From Ciona savignyi (taxonomy: Eukaryota > Chordata > Ascidiacea > Phlebobranchia > Cionidae): a stretch of 64,000 nt of DNA. Location: the NCBI GenBank assembly GCA_000149265.1, contig CH003308.1:250852-314851 (forward strand). Reading direction: 5' to 3'. The position numbers were made by a program, and so were the translations under genes. Positions 49,101-62,115 of the stretch are shown here, piece after piece (within the stretch, counting starts at the first letter, position 1; each line of letters begins with the position of its first letter). The notes under the pieces are model-generated. The model did no database searches and was not told the origin of the DNA. It saw only the letters and a program-made list of their open reading frames with translations.

Positions 49101-52100
49101 CAATATATGATTGATCGATTTGATCCATCACATCAGCAAATACTACACAAGATTAAGATTATGGTTATGATTTTAAATGGACACGATAATGGGATTAGAA
49201 AACGTTTACTTCCGCCTTATGCACTGTTTTAATGTTTCATTTTCCAGCGATATAAGAGTTGTTACCATTTTCTCTCAAACTGCACGAAATGTCAATTTCT
49301 AAATTAACCAAATAGAAAATAATAATTAACGTTGCAAATTTATGACCTATTTTTAAAGATTATTAAAGCGGCCTATTGGTGGTAAATGTTTTCACCATCA
49401 TATACACAAAAACAACTTAAAGAATAATCGTAATGACGTTTACAAATTAATCTCAGATAACTGGCGGTATAAACAACGAACCTAATTGCCTCGCCAAAAC
49501 TTTGGCCATTGTTTATACGTGATGTAAATATGAAAAAACTGGAATAAAAGGAACAGGCGCATATCTCAAATAAGATTTCCCTGTTAGAGCGTGAAACGGG
49601 GATTCCATTGGGGCTGTTAATTTGCCCGGGGAAAACAAAAGACAGCTCGGGATTAAAATAACCTTTTTATCGCCATCAATTTGATTTGCCCGCCTATCTA
49701 GTCCGATTGGCGCCACACTCCAGCGAGTAACAAAGACCTGAGTGTCAAATCAAACAATCCCGATTCACGCAACACAATCACAATGTTCGCACCGACCACC
49801 GACTCGGGCTGAGCAGTCATCAACCCCGCGGAAACAAACAAGCAGCTGCCGCCAGCGATTCCAACTTCTGGGAACGTTGGATTTCCTATTTCATTTGGAC
49901 AACCAAAGTAATAGACAAATATCTATAGAACGCGCAAATTATTTCCAAACTGATTTTAAATCCATCCATCAAGTTTCAAATAAATTATAACCACACCAGA
50001 TTCACCATGAATTTCAACATGTTAATTTGCAATTTACAGAAAAGTAAAAATTAAAATGCCGCTTTATATTCTTAAGTGATTTATTGTATATTCATTTCCA
50101 CACTTATTTTATAGGTACCGGTCGTATTACAGCACTTACAAGCCGATGTATGGGAGACATGATTAAAACAGTAGAAATATTGTGGTATATATTAGGTTAA
50201 CCCATTTTTAATGCAACAAAAAATTGTAAACCGCAAGTTAGAAGTTCACTCCTTTGCTCGAAGTTTTTTGTGTCGATTTTACAAATCTCTGTCACTTTCG
50301 ATAACAAACTGTGAATTACATCGATTAAGGCCAAACATGTGGGCGGTAATTAATCTAATGCGATCAAAAGTAATGGGCGGTTACAACAGTCCAATCGTAT
50401 ATTGGAATAAGAGCATTAATACTCTGCGCACATAACCACGGTAAAGGTCCTGGGATGCTGTAATGGATGCAGCATCATGTAATTAGCCGATCGCCGCTAT
50501 ATATCTCCGTTTATAATGATAGGAAGCAATCGCCATTATAGTGCTCCTTTAGTGACGTAATAATTAGCAAAGTCAACGGTGACGCGGCCGGACAAAGCGA
50601 TTGGATTATACCTTGCAACATATTTCGAAATAAAAACTTTAAATCACACCATCACCGAGAAAACCCACACATCATATTAATTCTAGGCAAACACACACCA
50701 GAGTATCCGATACAGAGCTAAACGATGACGTCCATTTGCTGGTTATATAGTAAAATTTAATTTCAAAATGGCGCCAACATTACATACGCCCCTGATTGTT
50801 ATTGACAAACGCGAACGCCGCTAACAATAATCGGTCACCTCGCACTCCCGATAGTCACGTTTTATAAAATGTTCGCTTCCATTAATTCATATCCGATGTA
50901 AAACACCTTCTGATTGCCCTGTAAACTGTAAAATAGCACCAAATTATGTAATCGTGTTCTTGTTTAAAGGTTACAGTCGCTAATCGAAATATGGCCCGTA
51001 TAACGAAGCAAAATGCTACCTTCTACTGTACATAACAGTGAGTTTGGTGCAGAAATTGGTGCGATGTATTACATGATTGTGTTTCGTGATGGAATGTCGA
51101 AAATAAAATATGTTATGGAATAAAATTGTTTTGTACCAATATTGTCGTTTATTAATTAGCCTTCAATTATATCAGGGACACATACATACATGCCCGTCGT
51201 ATCTGTTTGTCGATTGATGTTGTGGATATCGGTTAACCATATGGTTTTCTCCCGATGTTAAATTACAAAATGGCGCCTGCTTCCCAATACAACTACATAT
51301 TAAATGTCAGATTTGTTTAACTGAAATTTGCCCGGAATATGGCGCGTGTATAAGTGTTTCGAGCGTGCTTTCGCTAAATTGTTAGGATCAAGACAAGCTA
51401 ACGTTATATTTCGTTACATAGCTGATTAAACTGAGTTGGGTAGAAATATGGTACTTGAGCTGTAGGCGCAGCTGGAACGAAATTCCCGTCAAACGTCACT
51501 TGAAATATATGAGAATTTGTCCTCAGTTATGAGGAGACAGGTGTGATGTCTTACCTGAGCCCAGTGCGTGATACTGTTCCAAATATCCGTAAGGATGACA
51601 CCTACGTCACAGTAGGTATTGTTTGCGCACCTTCCCGCACTCTAACTAACAATCTTTAGGCTTCCGCCGCTGCGGTCGCCTTGTTTTGTTTGCGTTCATT
51701 CGCGAAGCCGCTTTATTTAAACTTTGCTTATTTGAAAGATTTAATTTAGAAAATATGCGGAACAGTGATTTATTGTACAGTACCACATCCTGAAAACCTA
51801 ATAATGCGAATGTATGAAATTTAACTCTTACCTTCCAGTTTTCGTTATCACCATCTCAGTTCCGCGTCTGTGGAATTGTTCCCAGAGTTCCATATTGTCG
51901 AGGTCCACTTGCGGATCATCCGGTTCGTTATCATCGGGGTCCGGAAGTTTACTCTGCGGCAAGTCATGGGCCTGAGTTCCGCATAAACCGCGATCAAACG
52001 CCGATCCCAGTCCAGCTACGGAATTCGCACCTTTCGGGAACATTAGCGACGATGCACAGTGCGTCATTGACAAATTTGGAAAATAAGAAGGCGGGAAGAA

Positions 52101-52208
52101 TGGAAGATCGCTTCCAGATCGAGAGGGCAACATCCCGGAGTGGTTGTAAGCCGACATCACCGCCTGAAGAGGAGAAATCGGTCCGGGCTTCATGGAGTCT
52201 TGAATCAT
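38817..52208 (-). CDS. Tbx2/3: T-box transcription factor Tbx2/3 (six exons, complete)
   Basis: Exons in transcript order: 52208-51832, 44122-43852, 42568-42422, 40810-40734, 40534-40437 and 40153-38817. Joined, they give 768 residues with no frame break. The ATG at 52208 is the first after an in-frame TGA about 50 bases upstream. The T-box runs from about residue 107 ([20 protein letters not shown]) to about 290 ([18 protein letters not shown]). It includes [56 protein letters not shown] and [11 protein letters not shown], all typical of the Tbx2 subfamily (sequence-specific repressors binding AGGTGTGA). The C-terminal part is Ser/Pro-rich with an Ala tract and ends with [17 protein letters not shown], like the conserved LVSGL region of vertebrate TBX2 and TBX3. 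Tunicates have one gene for the vertebrate TBX2/TBX3 pair. It lies tail to tail with BCAS3. Confidence 0.95.
40437..40534 (-). CDS. Tbx2/3: Tbx2/3 exon 5
   Basis: The acceptor reads CGCCAG on the minus strand and the donor GTAATT. It encodes [19 protein letters not shown] and HRHLYSNSD, a Gln/His-rich linker just after the T-box. The phase is continuous with exons 4 and 6. Confidence 0.82.
40734..40810 (-). CDS. Tbx2/3: Tbx2/3 exon 4 (end of T-box)
   Basis: Acceptor ACTTTTGCAG; donor GTGAAT on the minus strand. It encodes [20 protein letters not shown] then GKREKR. Most family members have NNPFAKGFR, so the His before NPFAKGFR is a small deviation. Confidence 0.92.
42422..42568 (-). CDS. Tbx2/3: Tbx2/3 exon 3 (T-box)
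   Basis: 49 codons in phase 0. Acceptor TTATTTGCAG; donor GTGAAT on the minus strand. It encodes [30 protein letters not shown] and [11 protein letters not shown], the dimer and DNA-contact half of the T-box. Confidence 0.95.
43852..44122 (-). CDS. Tbx2/3: Tbx2/3 exon 2 (T-box)
   Basis: Acceptor ATCCCGCAG; donor GTAAGT on the minus strand. It encodes [40 protein letters not shown] and [15 protein letters not shown], ending ADPHGH. These are the hallmark strands of the T-box fold. Confidence 0.96.
44123..51831 (-). other. Tbx2/3 intron 1 (7.7 kb), candidate regulatory DNA
   Basis: No gene is supported inside on either strand. Two GC-richer, low-repeat blocks stand out from the AT-rich surroundings: 44270-44720 (with Otx-type GGATTA and GATTAG cores) and 48470-48720. 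Open stretches such as 46908-47276 have no recognisable family. Large first introns of T-box genes commonly hold enhancers; that role is inferred here. Confidence 0.45.
51539..51546 (+). promoter_or_regulatory. Consensus T-box half-site AGGTGTGA in Tbx2/3 intron 1
   Basis: The exact octamer lies 286 bases inside intron 1 from the end of exon 1. It is the core bound by T-box proteins including the Tbx2 subfamily, so autoregulation is possible. A single octamer also occurs by chance about once per 33 kb when both strands are counted. Confidence 0.3.
51832..52208 (-). CDS. Tbx2/3: Tbx2/3 exon 1 (N-terminus and start of T-box)
   Basis: It begins at the ATG reading [20 protein letters not shown]; an in-frame TGA upstream fixes the start. 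A hydrophobic/Pro segment [12 protein letters not shown] and the acidic run [20 protein letters not shown] precede the T-box, as in vertebrate TBX2/3. Donor GTAAGA on the minus strand. Confidence 0.92.
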
Positions 52209-52360
52209 AGATGACAAAGGATCTAACAGAGTTTGAGCGCGACTTGTAACTCCTCACTCTTGCACAACAATGTAGTTTAATGTATGAACATATTACACCG
52301 AAGAAATAAACTAAAAGTACCAATTCGTAGAAATGTTACTAAAATATCTGTAAAAGGCAA

Positions 52361-52372
52361 AATTTATATAAA
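52361..52372 (-). promoter_or_regulatory. Possible TATA element upstream of Tbx2/3
   Basis: Minus-strand TTTTATATAAAT lies about 155 bases upstream of the start codon. AT-rich context makes chance occurrence likely; no transcription start is known from sequence. Confidence 0.22.
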
Positions 52373-55300
52373 ATACGAATACAAATGCTGGTTTCAATTT
52401 TTAGACCATCCACACAAATAGAGTTTATTACCTATAAAACGATTTATAAACCGTGACCTCGATTTTGTCAATATTTATAATAACCTTTCTTTCTACAGAG
52501 TCATCTGTGCTGCAAGGGGAAACATGATACAGATTCAACTATACTGAAAAACGATTTTCCCATTCCTGAAGGCTCAATCTGGTTTATAACATCTCAACTT
52601 ATAACTTGACTTAAAAGAACACATCCATAGTTAATTCAAACGTGCTGTGTCACAACCACCTGTAGTGTATTGCGGTGCGCTGCAAGCGAGTTCCAAGTCC
52701 AAGTGTCGCGATGTAATATGGAGTGGACGATCTGGACTCTCACTTTCCCTTCTTCTCGGCCGTTGCACGTTTTCGCGGTCGAAGCTTTCCCTTTTTTCGA
52801 CGCGCGCCATCAAAGGACGATGTTTATGTAAGATTCGGATTGCTAATATGTGTGCAACACGCATCACACCACTATACCAGCACTTCGTTTAACGCAACTT
52901 TAAGAAAATTTGTATTTTCTCATTAACCACAGCTAATAAAAGTTTATTATTTTTTAATAACAAAAATACATAGGTCACAGAACATAAATTTCATTAAATT
53001 AAAAGTACAAAGTAAAAGTGCTGTTTAGCCCTAAGGATAGATTTTGCGCGCGAAATAGCTTTACGATCCACAAAACTCTGCTTGTGAGGTGTTAAAACAC
53101 AGATGAAAGGCGAATGGTGTCGAAAAGAGATTTACAAATCACAAGGATCAGACCGGTAGTCTGTATGACGCCCGACTTGCATTTATGCAGGCACGACACT
53201 TTGTATCGCCTGTTAGCGCATGACAGGCGTCCCCGTCACCCGTATGTCTGTGACTCTAAATACCGGTTTCACACCGCAGCTTTATACGCCGTTAAATATC
53301 AATGACACATTCTAACCTTACGCGGCTAAGGCGCCAAGAATTCCCCGCTTTTGTGCTGGATAGTAACATCTCACTTTCGCCTTGGACCACAATTCACACG
53401 GATGACGAACCTACCGGCTACCCGGTTAGTCACTACAGTCCGGTTTGTTGACCCGCGTGGTTTAAAACCATATTGAAACTAACTGAACTCTCATCTAATA
53501 TTTCCAAAAAAATCTTCTAATGCAGTTTAAAGGTGAAACGACTTCTACAGTTTTGTTAAACAAAATCGGAATTAATTCGATCGCGTCGCTAAAACTGGTT
53601 TTGAAAATTTACTCCGCGAAATAGCGCGATGTCAATCAAAAACAGTTTTTGAATCTTTTAAACCAGCTCTTTAGCGACGAATAGTGGTGAAATCGTCCAT
53701 TTCACCGAGATATTGATTATGCAGAGAACGGAGCGAACTATGATGATACACGTATGAATGTGTGCACAGTGGATGTCAAGTATATGGTTATATCCTGGCC
53801 ACGTTATAAATGAAATACGTGTAACAAGCAATTAGTAAATTAAATGACGCGTGGAACAGTATGGAGCGGAACCTTTTAGAAAGATTTCCCCGCGGTACCT
53901 TTCGATGTTATAATTCTGTTGGTGGAGAGGATTGTAGGTTCGATCCTTAAGGATAGCCCGCCGCTTTTTTACGGTGTAGAGAATTATCAAACGGGTCACC
54001 ACTGATTATCGTGAAGCGTCATTTTCCCGTTGACCGCGATGTAGAAATTTGACCAATTGCAGAATTAACTTTTAGCTTAAGTAGAATAAACAGGAAAACA
54101 CCAAAAAACGACATTTGTTTAAACGAGTCAACATAAAAACTACAAATTAATAGGTCTGTAGCTAAATGCCAAATACGGTCTCTAAATCTGCTCAACGTTT
54201 AATTGTTTCCCAAACCTTTTATCACGGAATTTAAATGGTAAATAAATACAACCAATGACTGTTAAAACATGACGTCACTAAAATCGAGTAAATTTATGTT
54301 AAAATAGCTTCTGGGAAAAAAGAGAGTTTTGAATCGGGTGTTTCAGCCGGATTGGTCAAGATTTCCTAACAAATTTTCGAATTCCAAATTGCGGCAAATT
54401 TAACACAAACTGCGTAATATATATGGAGATTGATAAATATTTATGTCATCTGGGCCAATGTCATTATACCTGGTGATCCGATTACACTGATCGGTCCGGA
54501 TTACGGTCTTAGATATGAACATTGTCATTTCTCGGCAATTTCAATCCGTCCCAACCCTCATTACGGACCTAATGCTTCCTTCTGCCTTTCAATTAAGCGA
54601 TCGTTGACTTGCAAATTAATCCAGATATCAATATTCACCGAAGCAATGGGCGCTGAGCGGCTTAGAGGGCTGGCACGTAATTAGTGCGCCTAATGGACAG
54701 CACCTCAAGCATGCAATACGTGCAAGTGCACCACTCACGACCAGTCACATAACTGCCAAGGTTCATAATCGTCGTAATTACACCCCTGGTTCAAATCCAC
54801 GGTTTATTTTGCGACGATATATCGAAAATCGTTAATGCTCACTCGGCCAAGCCCTTATCCACGCAAATCTGTATATTTTATATCAGTTTAATAAACCCTA
54901 TATATGATTAAAATATACCAACGAAACAAAAGTCATTACTATAAAACGTAAACCTCGTTCAAATACAATCACTGTTTCACAGAATAAGGTATTTTGTTAA
55001 CACAGATATAATCGCAAAGATAGCAATATTGATTTCCGAAACCTTCATTCATTTTAAAAACTTTTTTCGTCGTTTTTCGTCGATGTCCCAGATAAATTTT
55101 AACCTGACCGTTAACCCTTACTAGTAGTAATCTATGTAACTTAGTTACATTTGACACAATTCTTTCTACTGTTATGACTCAAAGAAAGTTCCCTTCGTGC
55201 TCGTTCGTATTTGCTAGATATAGAAAAAGCATTGTTCTCATAATACTCCCTACATTGATACAAACTTACAGTAACTAGTTCATTGGTATTTCTCGCTTAA

Positions 55301-58300
55301 ACAATTCTGCTGGTAAGTAAAAGTCGACTAATTTTAAAGATAATGATAATATGGATCTTCTGGAATCAACTGTCCTCGTGGTAACGATAAAACCCAACGA
55401 CCGAGAAAACGAGTCTCCTCCTTAATTGCCTGCTGAACATTAGCGGCTGATGTGCCGCGTTTGTTCTAACAGACGATGCCTAAATTGGGCCAATTGAGGG
55501 ATTCATGTTGTTTGTTCGTTTAACGAACAGTTAACATTACGAGTGGAATTAAAATTCCAAATACCAGCCTCGAAATTTGTAGCTTTATGACAACGTTGTC
55601 GTTGTTAGATCGTTATTCGCATCATTTGCGGCAAAACAAACACAGCTTGTGAATAACGACTTGCTATTTGGTGGAAGCATTAAGATGTTGTGTGAAATCC
55701 ACAGGTATATATATATATCGGTATGTTAAGATAGCCCATGCATCCCTTTTGTATATTACGTATTTGCACGGTTGCAAAACCGCTCTACGGCCAGTGGGCG
55801 GAACCTTGTGTGACAAACCATAATATACTCACCGTTGGGTTGACTATAAATTTCCTACCTCGATATCGCTAGGTAGAAACTATTCGTGCTAACTTGCAGA
55901 TATTACCTCGTAAACAGGCGACACTGCTTAGCAAACATTACACGACCTGGCAACGGATGACCAGCGCGTAACCTGAATGTTGTAACGACGCTACTATAGC
56001 GACAAGTTATCGTTCCACTTGTATATTCCAATTCATTGGATGCGTTTGATATACGACGATTTGCGTCTTATATTCTCAACACCTGTCCCACACTGCGTAG
56101 ATGCGGCAGATCAATAGAAATCATAAATTTATTGGAAAGTTTGGCGATTTACGTTCCGTCAGTGACCATATATAACAGCAACGTCATATTTTCTATATAG
56201 GTTTTATCTATTCAAAATGGAAATATAAAACTCAGAAACAAATATTTTTTTTGGCGTTTGTTTTGGTACTACGTATAAAATGCATCTACAGAGTTTTTAA
56301 AAATGGCAATAATTTTAAACAGGTTTACAGGTATATGCAAAGCAATATACTATACATTGCTGTTTCGCTGGGTATTTCTTTACAAATCGAAATCTGTTTA
56401 TATTTGTGTATTGTAGAATGCAAAATGTGGTTTCTCGTTAACGAATATCGCCAAACATATAGTGCTAACCCAATGAACCCCAGGTTATAGCGCTAATGTT
56501 TGCTTCCGTCATGTTCCATGTTAACATTTTATTTGCTTGCGTTGCCTCTACGAGGTATTTGTCACACGGCCGCCCGTTTTTAATGGATCCGCCTCGTTAC
56601 GTCACTGGGCGATTCCAATATGTGTCCACTCTTGGTCCACTCACCGATTTGTTTATTCGCACTAAGTATATACCGATGTGTCCTCCATTGGTAGCTAAAC
56701 CGCTGTGTGATATACAACGCACTTCTAACGCTGTGCCGATGTCGGTGTTATTTTCCAAATTGCTCTGGCGCCGATATGTAAACGAAGAACACTTCGATTA
56801 AGGTGTTTTAATGCGATTAATGTACGCGGTCGTCGGGCATACCATGGATACAAAGTGGCATTTTCGCGGTCACAAAGGTGTTAAGCGATCATATATATTC
56901 AGCGGTGTTTACACTTCTTGATCTGGGTTTCTAGCTTGACATGTTCAACAATTAGAATCCAGAGTTCATATTGGATTTCCTGATATTCGCAATCGCAGTT
57001 ATTTCCATTAACCCGGGCTGTTACAATCACGCCGATGTTGGTTTACGACCAGTCAGGGCTATTTATACCGTTCAGTTGGGTGTTTTATGGCCCTTTGTAT
57101 GACCGTATACTTACGTATATTTGAGCTATTAATCGGGTACAAACGTTAGCGCAGCATCATCTCTGCAATGCATATTAAAGCAGTTTAAATCCTTTGTTGT
57201 TGGGTGGATTTACGATGACATTTTCCGCGGTTATTCTTCTTGATTCCACTGACCATAACCAACATCGCAGGACCGTAACATGAGGCCATAAAACTATCTT
57301 ATGGTCGCAAATGTTTAAAGAGAGTTGTGAAATATATAGCACCAACAGTTTGCTCAACGCTATCTTCAATAGTCAAACCGACGAAAATATAATACAGCAA
57401 TAAACGAACCAACCAACTTACATAAAAGCAGATATTAAGTGTTTTTTCATATTTGATGATATTTGTATATTATTTTGTTCTTTAATATATTAACCAGCCA
57501 CGATGGTCGCGTGTCGTCCGATCGTCATGAGTAAAGTGTGAACGATCGTTGGGTCATGTCAATACATATGTCGGTGCATCACGCAGCTACGGTTACCCGC
57601 TTCATGTCTTGTACGAGGTGTATCATACACGGGGAAGTGCTGATCAAACATGGTCGGGAGGCTGGTTAAGTGGTGATTTGCCACGCGCCCGTTTGTCGTC
57701 AACGCGTACTAAGTGCCGTCGACCTTCGGGACGAAATAAACTTCCGGATTTAGAAGTCGGATTAAAATATGTTGTAGGCGGTTTTAGAGGTGGCTCTCCA
57801 TGTGCACTTGGACTGGCATCTGGTTTGATTGTGCACTTCGTTTATATTTGACGTTAAGCACCTAATGAGCACCCCATGTGCTTACACATGACGCGCTTTA
57901 ATATAATTTGTGAATGTTTTAACTGAGAAGCGACACCCAGTCGCTGGCAAAAAAAACGTTTTCAAAAACGTTGTTGACAAGCCACTTAATGGACAAGCCA
58001 TCGCGAGAATCGCTTCCTGGTTACGTGACGCTTCGCTGCGTCAAAACGAACACTGTGGGGTCATACAACCCCTGAACTTCCAGGTCAGGTCAATTTGTCG
58101 TTTGATGACGAAATATTAAAGATTGAAAAGGTCGACCAGCATAATGCGTCAAGATTATGATCAGTGTGGAGTTACATAGAGGGCCGTTGAAAGTTCACTG
58201 GCTTCGGCACACAAATATAAGTAATTGCTCTTATGGCACAGGGCAGCAGTAAAATAGAATGTTATTTTTTTTAATCTCCGAGATGAAGTTAGTTGCCATA

Positions 58301-61300
58301 TTTGGACTACAAGAATTCCGATTAGCCGAAAACTACATTATGACAACTCCACATTAGAATGAGTTGATGTCTGCCATACTATACGCCAGAACGAGGGTGG
58401 CATATAAGATGGGTAGACAGTGGGATCAAAACTAGGTCCATTTTGAACGCTTGAGACGTTCACGCAAACTCCTTGTCATAAAGTTAGTTTTACAACATCT
58501 GTTTTAATTAATAGCGCTGCTCAACGCCATAAAAACTATTCTATTAAGTCGGGCTTTAGTCGTAGCAATAACATAACAAGATCGAAACGTCATGCTAATT
58601 AACAATGTTAACAACACAAATGATGCGTTACGTTGCAATAGATTTAAAATGACATTATAAATTTGAATTATGGGCATTATTATGTCATTTAGAGAACCAG
58701 CGCCGCACTACAAGTGCAAAGGGTCACGAGTTCTTTCATTGTGACGTCAGAAACAGTATCACTTGCGCGTTGACGCATTTTGACATCGATGCGGACGCGA
58801 TTGTTGGCAATTTACTTGTATGATCGGTCAATGAGGCATTAGCGGCCAATCCAAAGTTTGAAGCATTGAATTTGGGTTCGCGAGTTCGAACCCCGGTGAA
58901 CGACGTAAAAATGAAACATGACGTGAAATTGTGCTTGTTCGGTGGAAAACCAAACGAACTGTCAATCGCAGGAAGTATATGTGGTTTGGGTAGTCACGCT
59001 ATCCGGCTGGAGGAACGTGACCTAATTTATCAAAAAGCACCGACATCAAAACGACCAGGTTTTAAAATTCGCAGATTTTGTGGCGATGATAAAAAGAGTT
59101 TAAAACACAGTGAAGAATTTGCTTGCAATTGCCCAAAGTTTACAGAACCGAAAATGCTGTTTAGCGTTAAAGTTAATTAAGATCCCAAACTTTAAAGTTT
59201 GTCATAATTGGATTCCACTCTCTCTATTTTGTGGTTGTTTTTGGTACTTAAAACTCTACCTCAAAATCCGATTTTCGAGAACCTTTTAGAACCAGCAGGT
59301 AAACGTTATGATGTTACGAAAAGGTGTTTAAATTTAGTGGCCCCAGTTAAATCGCAGTTTAGGAATGTTAAGCTTCTACGGTGAGGGATCTTTTGTTTGT
59401 TTGAGACCGGCGCGTCATAGTCTTTAAGCCCGGCGCCATGGCGCACTTGTACCGGGAAATATGATCCCTCCGTCCCGCGTAAACTCTCTCCGGAAGCCGG
59501 GATTCCCACGACATCCTTCCAAATCAAAATTGTTTAACTACCAAAAATTTAATGAAATAATAGTTATCCAAACTCGAAACATGGGTAAAATGGCTTATAT
59601 TATGGGCAGCAACCAAAATGGAGTCGGGTAAAACAGCAAACCGACAGGCGTCAGGTAACACTTCTTATCTTTTTGCCGCACTCGAATCGGAGGTGTCTCA
59701 TTTGCTTGTGTTGTGTCGGGTTTCTTTGTCCAACGAGTTGTAAAGTTTGTTTAACAGAACCGTCAGACAACAAACCATACAGGGAATGAGACAAGGTGTG
59801 AAAAAGAGACGGTTTTTACATATCTTGGCGGGTTACCTTTCCTGATAAATACTTTGTACACAATTGCGCCAAGTCGAAGTTTTAAAATGATTTTCAACTG
59901 CTTTAAGAAAACAAGATTAAAAATAAGTCATGCAGAATAAAGTTATTATCGCGTAAAAACGTCATAAATGTTATAGCATGTAAAACTTGGCAACCTATTT
60001 TTATTCCCTTATTATTATCTTCATCGCAAACATTGTGCCGAAATAAAGTCATGATGGGTTAGCTACAAACAGGTGCGTGCTATCAAGGCTCAGCTTTGGC
60101 AAAACACGACATTATGCGGGAATATACCATTTCCGTATTTTAATGTTGTAGCGGAATGGTGTGTCATATGGACACTGGTAGGTGAAAACTGCACATTATG
60201 GTTATCGTGGGATAAACTTTAGTCCACAAAAGAGTCGCCAAAAATATTGGAGTTTATAGTGAAAGTTGTAAATTCAAAGCTTTTTGGTCGTCAAATTCGG
60301 GAAAAAGTATGCTTTTATCGAATTTGTAAGCCTCGATTGAATACACCAATTTGGATATTGGGTGTTGTACGTCGAATTTCAAATTAATTAAGTCCCAAAC
60401 TCCAACTCAGTTACTTTAAGAGGCAACTTCCGATTTGAGTTTCGAACAAAGATGCGTTAGGGCAGCACGCTCTTGTGTTGGATTAATATAAAAGAGGTGT
60501 AAATTTCCAGCCGCAGCCCAAACAATGGTTTAAACAAATATCATCGTAACCTGTGACCTTTAGCGAGTCATCAATAGAAGAGGTAATGCGACACCACATA
60601 CTCCCTTGCTTAACACGAGCCTTCCTTTGTAAATGTGTTTCGATATCTTTACAAGCAAACGGTGGCAGAAATTGATGCAACAGTTTGTTAGTTTTTTACT
60701 CGTATTCCATTTGGTCTTGTATTTTAAATAATAATACGACATTACTTGACCCCGGTTCTATATCTCAATGTTTTTTTGCGTGTACACACTTCGTGGTAAA
60801 AAATATATCCATAATAAGGAAAAATAAGGTCATCGACGTTTTAATTTGTTTTTACCTATATATATAGCCATGACTCGAAATGATTTTTTTAATAGAATAA
60901 GAACATATTTATCAATCGCGAAAACCATTCTGTCACACGACCGTCGGCGATTGATTTACTTTTTTAACCAAGCCAAATTTCGAAACCATGATGGGCTCGT
61001 CACTCGGACCGTTTTTTATAGGTCGGGATATGTATCGGTCGCATTAACCACAACCGTAACGTTTGGTTTGTACTTCCAATTTTAGATACTGAATTGCCCA
61101 TGAGCGCCACTGGTGACAAAGTTATGTTTTGTCCAAGAGCGCAACCAGTGGCAAAATGCGAAATGCACAATAAAGATTTCGTGCGATTTGCGGCGATCAA
61201 TGTTTCAGCAAAAACTGTTTTAAACGAAGTTCATTTCACGCTCCAAAGTGAAGAAAACCTCCGACCTGGTGTTTAATTCAACTAATTCTATTTTGGTTTG

Positions 61301-62115
61301 GGCAACCTTGACTTTCACGCAGCAATTAAATGGTTGGAAACAAAACCTTAATTGAATGCGAAAGGTGCGCACGAGAGCAGGCAAGGGGCCAAGTAAAATC
61401 ATCACTGATTTGTGCTTCTACACACTTCTGACCGGCCGCCTCCTCTCTGCGCTCAGTCAGCTGCAAAAGTTGAAAAGAGCTAATCGTTCGTGGCGCCAGT
61501 AGCCTGGTGTGTGATTAATTTCCAGACTCCAAAAGCCGGTTATGTCAGAGGAAGAACAACAATTTACGCAAGGGACTTACACAACACAGCGAGCGCAGCA
61601 AAATGAGTCCTATCGACATATTCTATTTCATCGGTATCCAACTAAACTATCGATTGGCTACAGAAACTTTGAGATGATCAGTGAAGTCTGTGAAATTCTT
61701 TGCTGGTGCCAAACTTAAAATACCCTTGCTATCTGCATCTGCAATCTAACTCTCTTTCTTTCATGCAATTTCGGTAATTTTACAAAAAAAACGTAAGAAA
61801 ACCCACTTCATAGTATCCTAACACAACTTGAATGCAATTTTCGTTTTCAATTACCAGGTGATCTCACACGAAAACACGTTTTGTAGTGTTTGTTAACTCA
61901 TAATGCTCTGTCATCTCGGGAATGATTTCAAAGCCGAACACTACGTTACAATGTCGAAGTCAATGCTGTGAGAAATAAAAATATCAAATGAGGTTTAGAT
62001 GAAGCATTATACTTTTTAATCAAGATATCTAATGGTGTCACCGGAGTATCTATTTAAAGGCAGTCTCTCTGCAAGTTATATTCGAGCGGTATAGTACGGT
62101 GGTGTGACCGAATGA
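52373..62115. other. Tbx2/3 upstream region, no gene seen
   Basis: About 9.7 kb with no coding exon, rRNA, tRNA or intact mobile element recognised on either strand. Sequences resembling Pol III B boxes near 53937 (GTAGGTTCGATCC) and 58880 (GAGTTCGAACCCC) lack the rest of a tRNA. It plausibly holds regulatory DNA for Tbx2/3. Confidence 0.5.

Noticed and set aside
53925..53955. B-box-like GTAGGTTCGATCC
   Set aside because: No A box at the right distance and no cloverleaf; possibly SINE debris.
58870..58905. tRNA-like T-arm (GAGTTCGAACCCC)
   Set aside because: No D arm, anticodon arm or acceptor stem pairs with it; the 3' part alone is not a tRNA gene.
58866..59180. 104-codon open frame upstream of Tbx2/3
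   Set aside because: No family resemblance, and its start overlaps the tRNA-like fragment; unsupported.
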